The position numbers and the translations under genes are program-made. Source: Arachis hypogaea (lineage: Eukaryota; Streptophyta; Magnoliopsida; Fabales; Fabaceae). Taken from it: 64,000 nt of DNA. The first letter of the stretch is position 1. Each line of letters opens with the position of its first letter. The stretch is from NCBI RefSeq assembly GCF_003086295.3, contig NC_092039.1, positions 99,282,561 to 99,346,560 on the forward strand, written 5' to 3'. Under the pieces are notes generated by a model. The model did no database searches. It was given only the letters and a program-made list of their open reading frames with translations, and had not been told where the DNA came from. Shown here piece after piece: positions 44,709-56,865 of this stretch.

Positions 44709-45574
44709 TGAACTTCAATTGAGATGGCCTAATCTTCCACACCAAACTTAGAAAAATGCTTGTCCTCAAGCATACAAGAGTTGGAAATGAAGGATGCTTA
44801 TAAGAATAGGCTCATGAGGTAAGAAAGGAAGGCTTGAAAATGATTGTGAAGGGGGGTGAGGAATGGAGATGGTTCGGTGGCCATATATAGGTGTGAAGGC
44901 AGAGTGAGTGTAAATGTTTTGTTAGGGGGGTGTCACGGTATTCTTGAAAGAGTGGAGGGATTGCCTTAATGGTTTGATTGTGTTATGGGAAGCATGAATC
45001 TCCTAGCTAATGTATGTTGAGTTGTTGTTTCCAATGCACAAAATTCAAGGCTCATGTGACTTCCTTTTTCTTGTGTGTGTCCGTGACTTCTTCTTTCAAG
45101 ATTCCCCATCACTTCTTTCTTTCATTTCCCTGCAACAAAATTCCAAAACCTTGAGATTCTTGAAGTATCTTTAGTCATGCTAACAAATTATGATGCTATC
45201 CTAATGTAAAATTGACTATAATAACAAAAATTAAAATCAAAGGATTACTTTCCTAAAAAAAAAAACTACACTTCCTTTTTTCTAGCATTTTTTATGTATG
45301 TGAAGACACTAAACTTAGTTTGTGACTAAGTGTTATAACAGACTTAAAATTTACCATTTGCTTCAAAGTTGGCCACACCAAATTTAGTGTCTTGCATACA
45401 CTACATGCTAATTCAACCCCTTTTCTCTTTTTTTTTTATATGCATATGATGCAATGTCTCATTATTGACTACTAAAGCATAAAAAGATGAAAATAAAAGA
45501 AAACTACTGTGCATGTGTTGCCTCCCATGAAGCGCTTGTTTATTGTCCTTAGCTTGACAATGCAGCTTCCTTGC
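44709..45574 (-). promoter_or_regulatory. ORF2 leader and internal promoter region (E5 copy A)
   Basis: In the minus sense this region starts with the post-pol structured module (45560-45511: TTGTC-AAGCTAAG-GACAA, AAGCGCTT, GGGAGGCAAC). Two 12-mer-like copies follow near 45371 and 45308, then a TATATA box (44889-44884). The hairpin ATGCTTG-AGGA-CAAGCAT (44773-44756) and TAAGTTTGGTGT (44750-44739) then lie just before the ORF2 ATG. The arrangement parallels type 1 elements. Confidence 0.55.
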
Positions 45575-46633
45575 TCATGCTAAAAGTTGTACACTTTCCT
45601 CCTTGCTCCAGGAGCCACCAAGATAAAGTTTCACCCTATGTCCATTGACTGTGAAGGTCTGTTTTGATGTTTCATCAAGTAATTTCACATAGCCATGAGG
45701 GGATACTTTGGTGATGGTGTATGGACCAGTCCATCTAGACCTCAGCTTCCCAGGGAAAATCTTCAGTCTTGAGTTGAATAGCAACACCTTTTGGCCTGGT
45801 TCGAATGTTCTTGGGGAGATCCTCTTGTCATGCCACCTTTTTGCTCTTTCTTTGTATATTCTGGCATTTTCATATGCCTCCAGTCTGAACTCCTCCAATT
45901 CATTGAGTTGCAGTAGCCTCTTTTCTCCTACTGCTTGAGCATCTAAATTCAAGAGTTTAGTGGCCCAAAAGGCCTTGTGTTCAAGCTCCACAGGGAGATG
46001 GCATGCTTTCCTATACACTAGCTGAAATGGAGATTTTTCTATGGGCATTTTGAATACTGTCCTGTATGTCCAAAGTGCATCATCTAGCTTCCTAACCCAA
46101 TCTTTTCTTGTTGTTCCAACAGTTTTCTCCAAAATCCTCTTTAGCTCTCTGTTAGCAAGTTCAGCTTGCCCATTTGTTTGTGGCTGATAAGGTGTGGCCA
46201 CTTTGTGAGTAACTCCATATTTATGGAGAAGAGAATTTAATTGCTTGTTGCAGAAGTGGCTTTTCCCATCACTTATAAGTCCCCTGGGCACTCCAAATCT
46301 AGTGAAGATGTTTCTCTTTAGGAATTGCAAGACCATGTTGGTATCACATGTAGTGGTGGCTATTGCTTCTATCCATTTTAAAACATACTCCACTGCCACC
46401 AAAATGTACTTGAATGTGTAGGATGGAGGAAAAGGTCCCATGAAGTCTATTCCCCACAAATCAAAGAGTTCCACTTCCAAAATGAACTTCTGAGGCATCT
46501 CATTTCTCCTTGTTAAACTTCCTATTCTTTGGCATTCATTGCAATGACTCACAAAGTCTCTAGAATCCTTGAAGATGGAAGGCCAGTAGAACCCACTTTG
46601 AAATAGTTCTTTCGGCTCCAAAATGGCCACCAT
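45575..46633 (-). pseudogene. E5 copy A integrase domain
   Basis: The zinc-binding region is represented by HCNECQR. The core has the catalytic acidic residues in [15 protein letters not shown] and [10 protein letters not shown], in correct order for a DDE integrase. The C-terminal part contains [14 protein letters not shown], typical of the Ty3/gypsy integrase C-terminal region, and ends EESVQLLA. The core is open, but a frameshift near 46600-46630 separates it from the upstream RNase H frame. It would insert element cDNA into nuclear DNA. Confidence 0.85.
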
Positions 46634-47543
46634 AGCTTGAGTTGTGACAATGCCATAATATGTCCCTCATCTCAACCTCTGGTACACACCTTCTTATCAT
46701 TCCATTTGAACATCTTTTGAATAGAAATGGTTCATCCCAATAGAATAACTTAGCATCATGTAACAGCTTCTTAACTTGTTGCCTTGTATACTCTTGTGGG
46801 ATGATCCTTCCTGCTTTGTAGTTGGTCATGTCTGCAAACCAAGGGGTATGTTGAATTTGCAAGATGTGCTCATCTGGGAACTCTTCATTCACTGATTGAA
46901 AGTTGTCTTGACATGTATCTTGTGGCAGTCTTGATAGATGGTCAGCAACTTGATTTTCACTACCCTTTCTGTCCTTTATCTCAATGTCAAACTCTTGTAG
47001 GAGTAGTATCCATCTGATTAGCCTTGGTTTGGCATCCTGTTTTGACATAAGATACTTAAGAGCAGCATGGTCAGTGTATACTAAAGCTTTAAATCCAATC
47101 AAACATTGCCTAAACTTATCAAAAGCATATACCACAGCTAGTAACTCTTTCTCTGTTGTGGTGTAATTTATTTGAGCTTCATTCAATATCTTACTTGCAT
47201 AGTAGATAACATGAAGCTTCTTTTCCTTCCTCTGCCCCAACACAGCACCAATTGCAAGATCACTTGCATCACACATGAGTTCAAAAGGCAATCCTCAGCA
47301 TGGGGGTGCGATGATTGGTGCTGTGGTGAGCTTAGCTTTTAGAGTCTTAAAGGCATGTTTACACTCATCATCAAAGAAAAACGGGTTGCTCACCACCAGC
47401 AAATTGCTTAGTGGCTTTGCTATTTTGGAAAAATCTTTAATGAATCTTCGATAGAATCCAGCATGCCCTAAGAAGCTCCTAACAGCTTTCACATTAATTG
47501 GTAAAGGAAGTTTTTTTATAATTTGTACTTTTGCCTTGTCCAC
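46560..47543 (-). pseudogene. E5 copy A RT connection and RNase H
   Basis: 47543-47295 encodes the end of RT (VRSFLGHAGFYRRFIKDFSKIAKPL). TGA at 47295-47297 replaces what is normally Trp. 47291-46560 encodes RNase H with [35 protein letters not shown] and [11 protein letters not shown], covering the acidic active-site residues, then the DHLSRL motif and the start of the integrase zinc region. The same frame is used across the stop. Confidence 0.85.
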
Positions 47544-47609
47544 CTCTATAACCTTTCTTAAAATTTTGTGACCAAGAATAATGCCTTCGGGTACGATGAA
47601 ATGGCATTT

Positions 47610-48503
47610 CTACCAGTTTAAAACCAAATTAGTTTCTTGGCACCTTTTCAAGACTAGGGTAAGATGGTGCAAGCAAGCATTGAAAGAGTCACCAAAAACA
47701 GAGAAATCGTCCATAAAAACTTTAATAAAATTTTCTACCATGTCTGAGAAGATTGATAGCATGCATATTTGAAAGGTAGCTGGAGCATTACACAATCCGA
47801 ATGGCATTCTCCTGTATGCAAAGACTCCAAAGGGGTAGGTAAATGAGGTCTTCTCTTGATCCATGGGGCCAACCACTATTTGATTATACCCAGAATATCC
47901 ATCAAGAAAACAGTAATAAGCATGGCCAGCCAACCTTTCAAGCATCTGATCAATGAAAGGGAGGGGGAAATGATCCTTTCGTGTGGCATCATTCAGCCTC
48001 CTATAATCAATGCACATCCTCCACCCTGTCACTGTTCATGTTGGAATAAGCTCATTCTTCTCATTGACAATGACAGTCATTCCCCCTTTCTTGGGTACTA
48101 CTTGCATTGGACTGACCCATGGACTGTCGGAGATAAGGTAGATAATTCCAGCTTTACACAACTTCAGGACTTCCTTTTGAACAACCTCCTTCATTGTGGG
48201 ATTTAATCTTCTTTGAGGTTGTACCACTGATTTGGAATTCTCCTCCAAGAGTATCTTGTGCATGCATATGGCAAGGCTTATGCCTTTCAAATCATCAATG
48301 GTCCACCCCAATGCATCCTTGTGAGCTCTCAATACTACAAGGAGTTTTTTTTCTTCCTCTGCACTCAATGTAGAGTTGATGATCACTGGGTAGCTGTCCT
48401 TTTCACCAAGGAATGCATATTTAAGATGAGGCGGTAATGGTTTCAACTCTTGTTGTGGTGCCTCTTCTTTCTTGGCTTCACTTGGTTCCTCTGGTGCTTC
48501 CAA
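47610..48503 (-). pseudogene. E5 copy A reverse transcriptase
   Basis: 48503-48036 covers the RT N-terminal part (KAGIIYLISDSPWVSPMQVVPKKGG). TGA at 48036-48038 is a probable CGA to TGA change. 48032-47610 continues in the same frame with MCIDYRRLN, FLDGYSGYNQI, FGLCNAPATFQ and VFMDDFSVFG, the last being the FMDD form of the catalytic YxDD box seen in Athila elements. TAG at 47610-47612 ends it. The catalytic aspartates are present, but three or more stops prevent translation. Confidence 0.9.
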
Positions 48504-48542
48504 TTTGTTCTCTTCTTGTCCTTGAATGTCCTGGACTTCCTC

Positions 48543-49214
48543 CTATTTCACTTGATGGTTTGTTTCAAGGACTTCTTCAACCAAAGAATCCACCACATCA
48601 ACCCTCATGCAACTTTCTTTCTCAGTGGGGTATTGCATTTCCTTGAAGACATTTATGGTCATTTGCTCATCATGTACTCTGAAGATCATCTCTCCCTTTT
48701 CCACATCAATGATTGTTCTAGCTGTGGCTAAAAAGGGTATACTAAGAATAACTGAGTTGCTCCCCTCTTCATCCATATCTAGGACTACAAAATCGGCTGG
48801 GAATATAAAATTTCCCACTTTCACCAAGAGGTTCTCAACTACCCTATTTGGTATTTTGATGGATCTGTCAGCTAGTTGGAGTGACATCCTTGTGGGTTTA
48901 AGCTCTTCAATCATCATTTTCTTCATCATGGTAAGAGGCATTAAGTTAATGCTTGCTCCCAGGTCACAAAGTGATTTATCAATGGCTATATTCCCAATTG
49001 TGCAAGGTATGAGGAAGCTGCCTGGATCTTTAAGTTTTGGTGGCAACCCCTTTTGAATGATGGCGCTGCACTCTTGAGTGAGAACCACTGTTTCTTTTTC
49101 TTGCCAACTTCTCTTCTTGGTGATCAGTTCTTTAAGAAACTTTGCATACAATGGCATTTGTTCCAAAGCTTCAGCCAATGGAATGTTGATTTCAAGTTTC
49201 TTAAATATTTCCAA
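48543..49214 (-). pseudogene. E5 copy A aspartic protease
   Basis: In the same frame as gag, after a TGA at 49218-49220 (probable CGA to TGA). It contains LCDLGASINLMPL, the Athila protease active-site form. The upstream stretch FKKLEINIPLAEALEQMPLYAKFLKEL is the conserved gag-protease connector. It ends at TAG 48543-48545; the frame continues into RT, so ORF1 was originally a gag-pol fusion. Confidence 0.85.
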
Positions 49215-49217
49215 GAA

Positions 49218-51104
49218 TCATGGAAATTGTTGGTCTTTTGTCCCTTTGTGTATCCTGGTTGGGTATGGAAGCTTTGGTTCATATGCTTTTACTCCTTCAT
49301 TCTTGTTTTCCTGTTGTGGCTTCACACTCTCCTTGTTATCATGGTGGTTATCTTGAGTGGGTGGCTTGCATTGTGACTTTACATCCTCTTTGCTTGTTTG
49401 AGATGTTGACCCCTTTTCTTCATCTTGCTTTTCGGCTGCATCTTGCTCCTTAGGTTTTACTACTTCTTTGTTGGGACTTTCTCCAACTATTTTGCCACTT
49501 CTCAACTGCAAAGCTTTACATTCTTCCCTTGGATTGGGTATTGTGTCACTTGGGAGGACATTGGTTGGCCGTTCAGCTTGCTTGGCCAGTTGTCCCACTT
49601 GTTGTTCAAGGTTCTTCATGGTAGCTTCGGACCTCTCTTGTCCTTTGATCAAGTTTTGAGTGGATTGAGCAATTGCTTGTAAAGCTACCTCAAGATTTGA
49701 GATCCTGGTTTCATGATGGTCAGTTGGTGATATGATGGGGGCTGATTGTTGCTGCTGAAAGTTATTTGAAGAACTTGTGTGGTAATTTTGTGAGTTGGAT
49801 GTTGGTGCAGGAAGGTTATTTTGGTGAGTTTGTGGATTATTGTGAGGTGGTTGATGTGAGTTTTGTGTTTTTTTGTATTGGTTAGTGTTATTAGTATGGT
49901 GATTTTGATTGTTTGTGTTACGGGTATGGTTGGGGTTGTTGTTCTTTTGCCAATGATTTTGGTTCTCAGTCCACTTTAGGTTAGGGTGATTTCTCCAGGA
50001 TGAGTTGTATGTATCACCATGGAATTCATTCTGAGAGGAATTTGAAGTATTCTGCATGTATTGAACTTGTTCCTGTGGTTGTTCAATAGTAGTTTCGTCA
50101 CCTTGGCCCCATTCAAGTGAAGGTTGATTTGTTGTATTCACTGATGCTAGTTGAAGGCCATCCATTCTCTTTGTCATCATTTCCATTTGTTGTTGGATTT
50201 GTTGGTGCATTAACTTATTCTGAGCCAATATAGCATCAACACCTTCAAGCTCCATCACGCCTTTCCTTGGGGCTGAGTTTTGATGCCTCTCTGATGAGTA
50301 ATAGTACTGATTGTTTGCCACAATCTCAATGAGGTCTTGAGCCTCTTCTGCAGTCTTCATCATGTTGAGTGATCCTCCTAATGAGTAATCTAGTCCCTTC
50401 CTTACTTCTAGATTTAAGCCTTCATAGAAGTTTTGGAGTTTGACCCAATCACTAAACATGTTAGGTGGGCATCTTCTCATTAGTGCCTTATACCTTTCCC
50501 AGGCTTCATACAACGACTCCCCTTCCATTTGCCTAAAAGTCTGAACCTCTGTCTTCAACTTGATGATCTTTTGAGGTGGGTAGAACTTTGCTAGGAATCT
50601 GCTCATCAAATCATTCCAATTGTTGATGCTTTCCTTGGGGAATGACTCTAGCCATTGAGTGGCCTTATCCCTCAAAGAGAATGGAAATAGCAACAATTTG
50701 TAAACATCTGGATGCACTCCATTTGTCTTCACTGTATTGCATATCCTTAGAAAAATAGACAAACGTTGATTTGGGTCTTCAAGAGGTCCCCCTCCATAGG
50801 AGCAGTTATTTTGTACCAAGGTGATGAGCTGAGGTTTCAACTCAAAATTGTGAGCATGAACATTTGGGCTGGCAATGCTGTTCCCACAATGTCTTGGGTC
50901 AGGGATGGTGTAAGAAGATAACACCCTTCTAGGTGGTCCATCATTGTTAACAGCTCCTTCAGTAGGGTTGTGCATGTCGTCTTCCATGACTTGGTCCTCT
51001 CCCTCTGATTCCTCTTCACCGACTATCCCCTTTCCTCTTTCTGCTCTCCTTATCCTTCGGAAGGTTCTCTCATCCTCAATATTGAATTTATTTACCCCTG
51101 ACAT
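49218..51104 (-). pseudogene. E5 copy A gag
   Basis: The likely start is the Met at 51104 (MSGVNKFNIEDERTF); the frame is open 33 bases further upstream but that part is unlike gag. 628 residues. The Retrotrans_gag region (roughly residues 110-215) has FPFSLRDKATQWLESFP and ESLYEAWERYKALMRRCPP. A Gln/Asn/His-rich middle (about 325-450) has no CCHC knuckle. It forms the particle shell. This open frame is the part of E5 copy A ORF1 with fewest lesions. It ends at a TGA that looks like a mutation rather than a programmed stop, since protease continues in frame. Confidence 0.85.
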
Positions 51105-51257
51105 ACACAAACAACACCAATAACAAAAGTGAAGCACTCTATTGCTAGAGTGAAATCAAAGTTAGTGAAACCAAATATCAAACAGTTAGTGGGTCTAACA
51201 AAAAGAAAAAAATACTTAATCTAAACTACCATTCACTTAATCATTGTTGATCTTTTC

Positions 51258-51278
51258 CAATCCCCGGCAATGGCGCCA
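51258..51278 (-). other. E5 primer binding site (tRNA-Asp)
   Basis: Minus sense TGGCGCCATTGCCGGGGATTG, six bases after the LTR end, with one mismatch to the tRNA-Asp 3' end. It fixes element orientation. Confidence 0.8.
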
Positions 51279-51284
51279 AAAACC

Positions 51285-54207
51285 TGATACGCGAAAATTT
51301 AGATTTCACGTACAACCGGCAAGTATACCGGGTCGTATCAAGTAATAAAACTCACTAAGAGTGAGGTCGATCCCACAGAGATTGGTAGATCAAGCAACTT
51401 TAGTTAAATGGTATATTTAGTCAAGCAAACATGGTTTAGATTTCATGAGATTTGATTCTTGAATGTAATTGCAAAAAGTTAAATAACAAGGAATTTAAAG
51501 AACTAGAATAAGGAAAGAAAATGAAAGTGAATAACTGAAACTTAAAGTGCAAGAAATTTAAATGATATGGAAAATAAACAGCAAGAAAGTAAAGAGTGCA
51601 GAATTGTAGAGAGTAGAAAAGTAAATTGCAAGGAATAGAAAATAGAGTGTAAGTGACGGAATGATAAATTGTAAGAAAGTAGAAGGGAATTGGGTAATGG
51701 GTATTCAAAGAATTAAAGAGCAAAAGAAATGAGAATGAATGATGGAAAGGATCATTAGGGATCAGAGATGCAAATTATCATGAATTGATGTTGATCAATG
51801 CCTTCTCAATCATGGGTATAGATCCATGGCAAAGTGGATAATTGAGTCCCAATCTCTTGGTAACTCAATTTCTCTCAACACAACCAATTGCCACTCTCGT
51901 GATCTAATTGTTCATGAGAAGAGATGAAGTTTAATTTCTAATCCAAGCCACACAACTTCCAGAATCTCAACCAAGGGAGGTTACATCTCACATACCAACC
52001 AAAGTGTATTGATCAAGGAAATCATGAAAGGATGAACTCTAAACTGAATTATGTAGCTCCTTTCTCAAGTTCACCACATAATTCATATAGATTTAATCCC
52101 TCTCTCGATGGTGATTGAATCTATGAATAAAAAGAGTTTCCTCTTAGATGAACCACTTGAATTGAGAAGGAAAAGAAAAGTTATCAACCCATTCAAATGA
52201 GCAGAGCTCCTCCCCCTAATGAAAATGGGGTTTAGTGAATCATAGCTCTAAATTCAACAACAAGTGCAAAAGTAAACATTCAAATTGAGTAGAGAAGAGT
52301 AATGAAGAATGAAGGAGAAGTTCTTGAATACTGAAATTCAAAAATTGCAAAAGAAAACTAACTTCCTCTCTGCTATGCTTCCCAAGTGGGAGTGTAGCAC
52401 CAAGCAGAAAAGCTAGTAAAAGTAACTACTATGATGTAAAATGTAAAAGTGTCTAAGAGTCCTCTAAAGTACAAAACTATTCTCTATTTATACTATTCCT
52501 AAAACTCCTTGAAATTCTCCTTTTGGGTTAGCAATTTTGGGCCTTGCTCTTGTTGATTTTGCTTCATGAAAGAATTCTTGTAAAACAGAGGCAACAAAGC
52601 TCATTTTCACTACTTTGGCCCAATGGCCTGGCGTGTTTTTCAATAATGCCAGCCTTGGTGCACGTTGGCAACGTGCAATGCCTTTTCCTGGGAGTGGGAC
52701 ATGGTGCTTGGGCGTTGTTGCCCAAGTTGTTGCCCAAGTTGTTGCCAAACACTTGCTTGTTCTTCATTCTTACTTCACTTTTTATGCTTGATGTTACCTG
52801 AACTTTGAGCTTCAATCCTTTGCTCCAATATGAACTATTATACATCGTTGAAAAGCTCTTGATGTCTACTTTCCAATGTCACTAGAATCATCTCATTTGG
52901 ACCTTTCTAGTTCAAGTTATGTTCCATTGAAGAGGGCAAGGTCAGGCTGCCTTGGTTGGGCGTTTTTGCCAAACACGCCACCAATAACGTGCTCAACAAC
53001 GCCCCTAGCCCAAATTTCTTGGCCTGGGCGTTGTTGCTGGAGTTTCCAAGGAACATGCCAGTTCATTTTGGCCCTGGCAACGTGTTCGACCCTCCTCTCT
53101 TAGCTCATTCATGCTTCCTTGAATTTCAACCTCATTTCCTTGTTTTTGGGGCTTAAAGATGGCTCTGATTCGAGCTTCCATTTCATGCTTCACTATGGAC
53201 TATTATATATCGTTGGAAAGCTCTAAATGTCAGCTTTCCAACGCAACTAGAAGAACTCAATTTGGATTTCCATAACTCATTTTATGCATCCTTGAAGAAA
53301 GTGAGGTCAGGTTGTCTTGGTTGGAGTTGTTGGTGAAGTTATTGACAAACACGCCCCAAACAACGCCCAATCCTCCCCTAGCTCAAGTTTTTATCCTTGG
53401 CGTTGTTGTGGGCGTTTCCAGTGAACACGCCACTTCAACTTCAAGGCAACAACGCCTTCGAGCTCTCCTTGGCTCAATTTCTTGGCCTTGCGTTGCTAAG
53501 AAACACGTACATGTAACTTCAAGTTAGCAACGCCCAAGATCATTTTCCATAGTCACCTTGCAGGGACCAGCGTTGTTGTGGCATTGTTGATGAACACGCC
53601 AGTTCATCCTTCACTCAACAATGCTCTCGAGCTTTCTCTAGGGGTGTTTGAAGTGGCCAGCGTTGTTGCTGGCGTTGCCAAGAAACACGCCCTCTCCAAC
53701 GTGCTAGTGAGCTCCTCCTAGCCATAATTCTTTGCCTGGCGTTGTTGTGGGTGTTGCCAGGGAACACGCCAGTTCATTCCCTGCCTGGCAACACTCTCGA
53801 GCTCCCTCTCTTGCTCCTTTCTATGTTCCTGGCGTTGTCCACAAACACTCCGAAGTTGGCAACGTGCTTCCTCTGTTTCCTTGCCAAGATTGACATATCT
53901 TCAAACCTTTTTGCTCCAATTCTTGCTCCATTATATTCTTTCTTCATCACCTATCATGAACCAAATAATCTTCCTCAAAGTTTTGTCATCTCATGTAATT
54001 AATTTCAAGAGAATCATTCATATCAACTTGTTTATAAACTTCTTAAATCATTTGCATGAATTATGCCAAATTTCACCCAGTTCTTGGTTCATGAATGCAT
54101 GTAGAGAAAACTCACAAAATTGCTTATTTATTCTAGTGATAATGAATGAAATTAAGCTAAAACCAACTAAACTAACTAGTTAAAATAGCAAATATGCGGA
54201 TGCATCA
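51285..54207 (-). repeat. E5 LTR (2.9 kb), shared by copies A and B
   Basis: Minus sense: starts TGATGCATCC at 54207, ends GTATCA at 51285, 2923 bp. 52620-53880 is an array of diverged ~80-110 bp units carrying GGCGTTGTTG, AACACGCC and CTCGAGCTC words. The U5-like part has GTGGGATCGACC and hairpin CTCACT-CTT-AGTGAG (51351-51365). These correspond to the type 1 U5 hairpin with a different but complementary stem. It is flanked by a PBS on the left and by an LTR-proximal hairpin on the right, proving the shared position. Confidence 0.8.
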
Positions 54208-54244
54208 CAACACCAAACTTAAAATGTTGCTTGTCCTCAAGCAA
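54208..54244 (-). promoter_or_regulatory. LTR-proximal hairpin and 12-mer (E5 copy B)
   Basis: Minus sense TTGCTTG-AGGA-CAAGCAA (54244-54227), a perfect 7-bp stem, then TAAGTTTGGTGT (54221-54210), then the LTR. Confidence 0.6.
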
Positions 54245-55230
54245 GAAAGAAAAGGTTGTTCAACTTCAAGATGCAAGAATTTAAGATGCAAGAATTCACT
54301 ATCTTAACAGAGAGGCATTTCTTTCAACAAAGATTGTTCTCCTCGTTTGTGCAATCCTTTGTTCAATGCAAATGATCAAGGCTTCTTCAACTTCTTTAGT
54401 GAAATGCTTGCTTCATTGCTAAACCAGTTAGCTTCACTAGACCCCTTTTTTTTCAATTGAGCTAAAAATCTTGTCTGAAGGCAGCTCTTTAGCATAAGCT
54501 TTCAATCAACAATCCCAAACCATTTGGTTTAAGTTGTTAAGTGTTGAAACACTCTTAAAGATTTACTAACTCAAGCCTCTCTCCTTAACACATTCAATCA
54601 CAGGCATATAACTTTGAGATTTTATTTGGATAGTGGTGTCCAGCACCTCTTTGGGTTGCTAAATGTTCTGTTATAGAGCTACTCTTGAAAGTGAGTTTTC
54701 AATCGAGAATCCCGAGTTAGTTAACTCAAGTTACCGGGTGATGAAGCACCCCTCGGATTTACTAGCCCAAGTATGTCCCTTAACATCAATCACCACAGAC
54801 ACATATCCAAATTTTGTCATTGATGCCTAGCTTGTCATTTTGTGTTCTCTGTTTTCTTTATTCAAGCTTTTCTAACTTCTTGGGTCTTATAGCTTTTAAC
54901 TAACTAGCCTTGTGTAAGCAAGCATCCTTTTGATTTCTTAAGCCCTGATTCATTCTCAATGAAAGCATGTATATTGACACTTTTGTAGGACAACTTTAAT
55001 CTCTCTAGGCTAGATTTCTCTCTGTTTTTTCACAAACTGCATCTTTTCTTCCATTATCAAGCAAAAAGGCTTAAAACAAGCATACATTCCAAGCATATGT
55101 GGATACATGACATAAACATAAAAATGCATATTATAAACATGAAAGTGCATAAAAGACTACTAGAAGGTATATCATGTTTCAGACATACATCTTCTTTATT
55201 TATTAAAATACTAAAAGAACTTCACCACCT
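54245..55230 (-). other. E5 copy B 3' untranslated region
   Basis: Colinear with 40436-43074 of copy A without the solo LTR, so it preserves the empty insertion site around 54738-54742. No coding frame. Confidence 0.65.
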
Positions 55231-56865
55231 TTAAGCTTTGGGTCCCTTTCCTTTGCTTGATTCTCCTTGTTTTCCTTTGCCCTTTGGATCTTCTTTCTTC
55301 TTCCTTCTTACTTCTCCTTGTTGTTTTGTTGTTGAGTCATCCTCTATTTTCTTCCATATCCCTGAGCTCACCATCTTATCCGTCAGCCTTTGAGCATTAA
55401 ATTGCACCCTTGCAATTTCCTGCTCTTCTAATACTTTGTGTGCTTCATTGAATGTTTGAATTTTTGGGTTGAGCACTGGGAGTGTTCCACAAATGTAGCT
55501 GAGTTTTTCTTGGGTGCATATATCATAATCAATCCTGTCTCTGTGTCTAGCCTCTTTGAACATTCTGTTCTCATTGTAGTCTCTCTACAAGGCATCTTGT
55601 CTAGCCTCCATCCTATGGAGAAGCTCCCTTTGCTGCGCTTGTTCCTTCCTCAACTGAACTTGTTCTTGTATTACCTTATTCATGGATTTTTCATATTCAG
55701 CAGTTGAATTGTTGATGGCTTCATACATCTTGGTATATTGCTCTTGTTGTAGTTCCATCCTGTGCGCTTGACATTCTCTTTGCTGATTCATCCATTGAGC
55801 TTGAACCTCTCTTTGTTGATCCATCAATTGCCAAAGGTCCCTATGTTGTTGCGCTTGTTCCTCTTGGCTTCTTTGAATTTGTGAATATTGCCCAGAGATT
55901 CCTTCCAAGGCGGCTTGGAGTTGATTCATGTTTAAAGTACTTGCTTCTTCCATTTCTTCATGCTCTTCCTCTTGTCTCTCTCCTTTCCTTTTCTTTCTTT
56001 TTGCTAGAGGTTGCCTTTCCAATTGGACTGTGGTGACGTATTCCAATCTATTCTTGGTGATGGGCTTCCCTACGGACACTATGTCTGTTTCTTCAAACTC
56101 TTCAAGAGGTACCCCAGCATCTCCACATAGAAGTAAGATAATGCTAGGATATCCTAGCCAACTATCTTGTTTGACATTTTCAGCTGTGTCAATGATGTTT
56201 TTGGCTATGATTTCTCCCACATTGATCTCTCCTCCTTTCATTATGCAGTGGATCATTATTGCTTTGTTTATTGTCACCTCTGAGTTGTTTGAGGTAGGGA
56301 TTAATGATCTTCTCACTATGTCATGCCATCCTTTTGCTTGAGGTACGAGATCACCTCTTCTAAGTTTGAGTGGTTGTCCTTGTGAATCCAACACCCAGTC
56401 CATGCCTACTTTGCATAGATCACTTAGCACATCCACACATCTTTGGTCATATGTAACCCTCTCTTCATAGCTGGGTTGCTTAAACTGTTTTGGCTTGATC
56501 ATTAGCACCCTATTGATGGTGTCTGGGCTAAAGCTAACCACCACCCCTCTTACATAGCTCAAATATGGTTCTTCACCCTTATTTTTCTTTATGACATTGG
56601 AATAGAACTCATGAATGAGAGGCATGCTTACAACTTGAGGTTGATTACAAAGAAGTTCCCATCCCCTTTTTCTAATCACTTTTTGTATCTCAGGGTACTC
56701 CTCCTTTCTTAACTTGAAGGGTACCTCCGGAACAATGTCTTTGCTTATCATCCAATTGAAGATACGCTCATGGTTTTTGGATTTGAATCTTCTCTCATCA
56801 AATGTGATCTCCTCTTGCATGGGTTGCTTGCCTTTCCCCTTCTTAGCTCCTGATGATGAGGCTAT
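55231..56865 (-). pseudogene. E5 copy B ORF2, start lost and one stop
   Basis: Closely related to copy A. The ATG seen in copy A is ATA here (near 56865), so the first Met in frame is at 56820. TAG at 55585-55587 replaces CAG (Gln) of copy A; the frame reopens to 55231. It is otherwise open through the putative plant transposon protein domain and coiled coil, and it lacks the frameshift of copy A. The two copies therefore decayed independently after duplication. Confidence 0.75.

Noticed and set aside
49053..49682. Plus-strand ORFs opposite E5 gag and protease
   Set aside because: They are antisense shadows of recognised minus-strand gag and protease frames.
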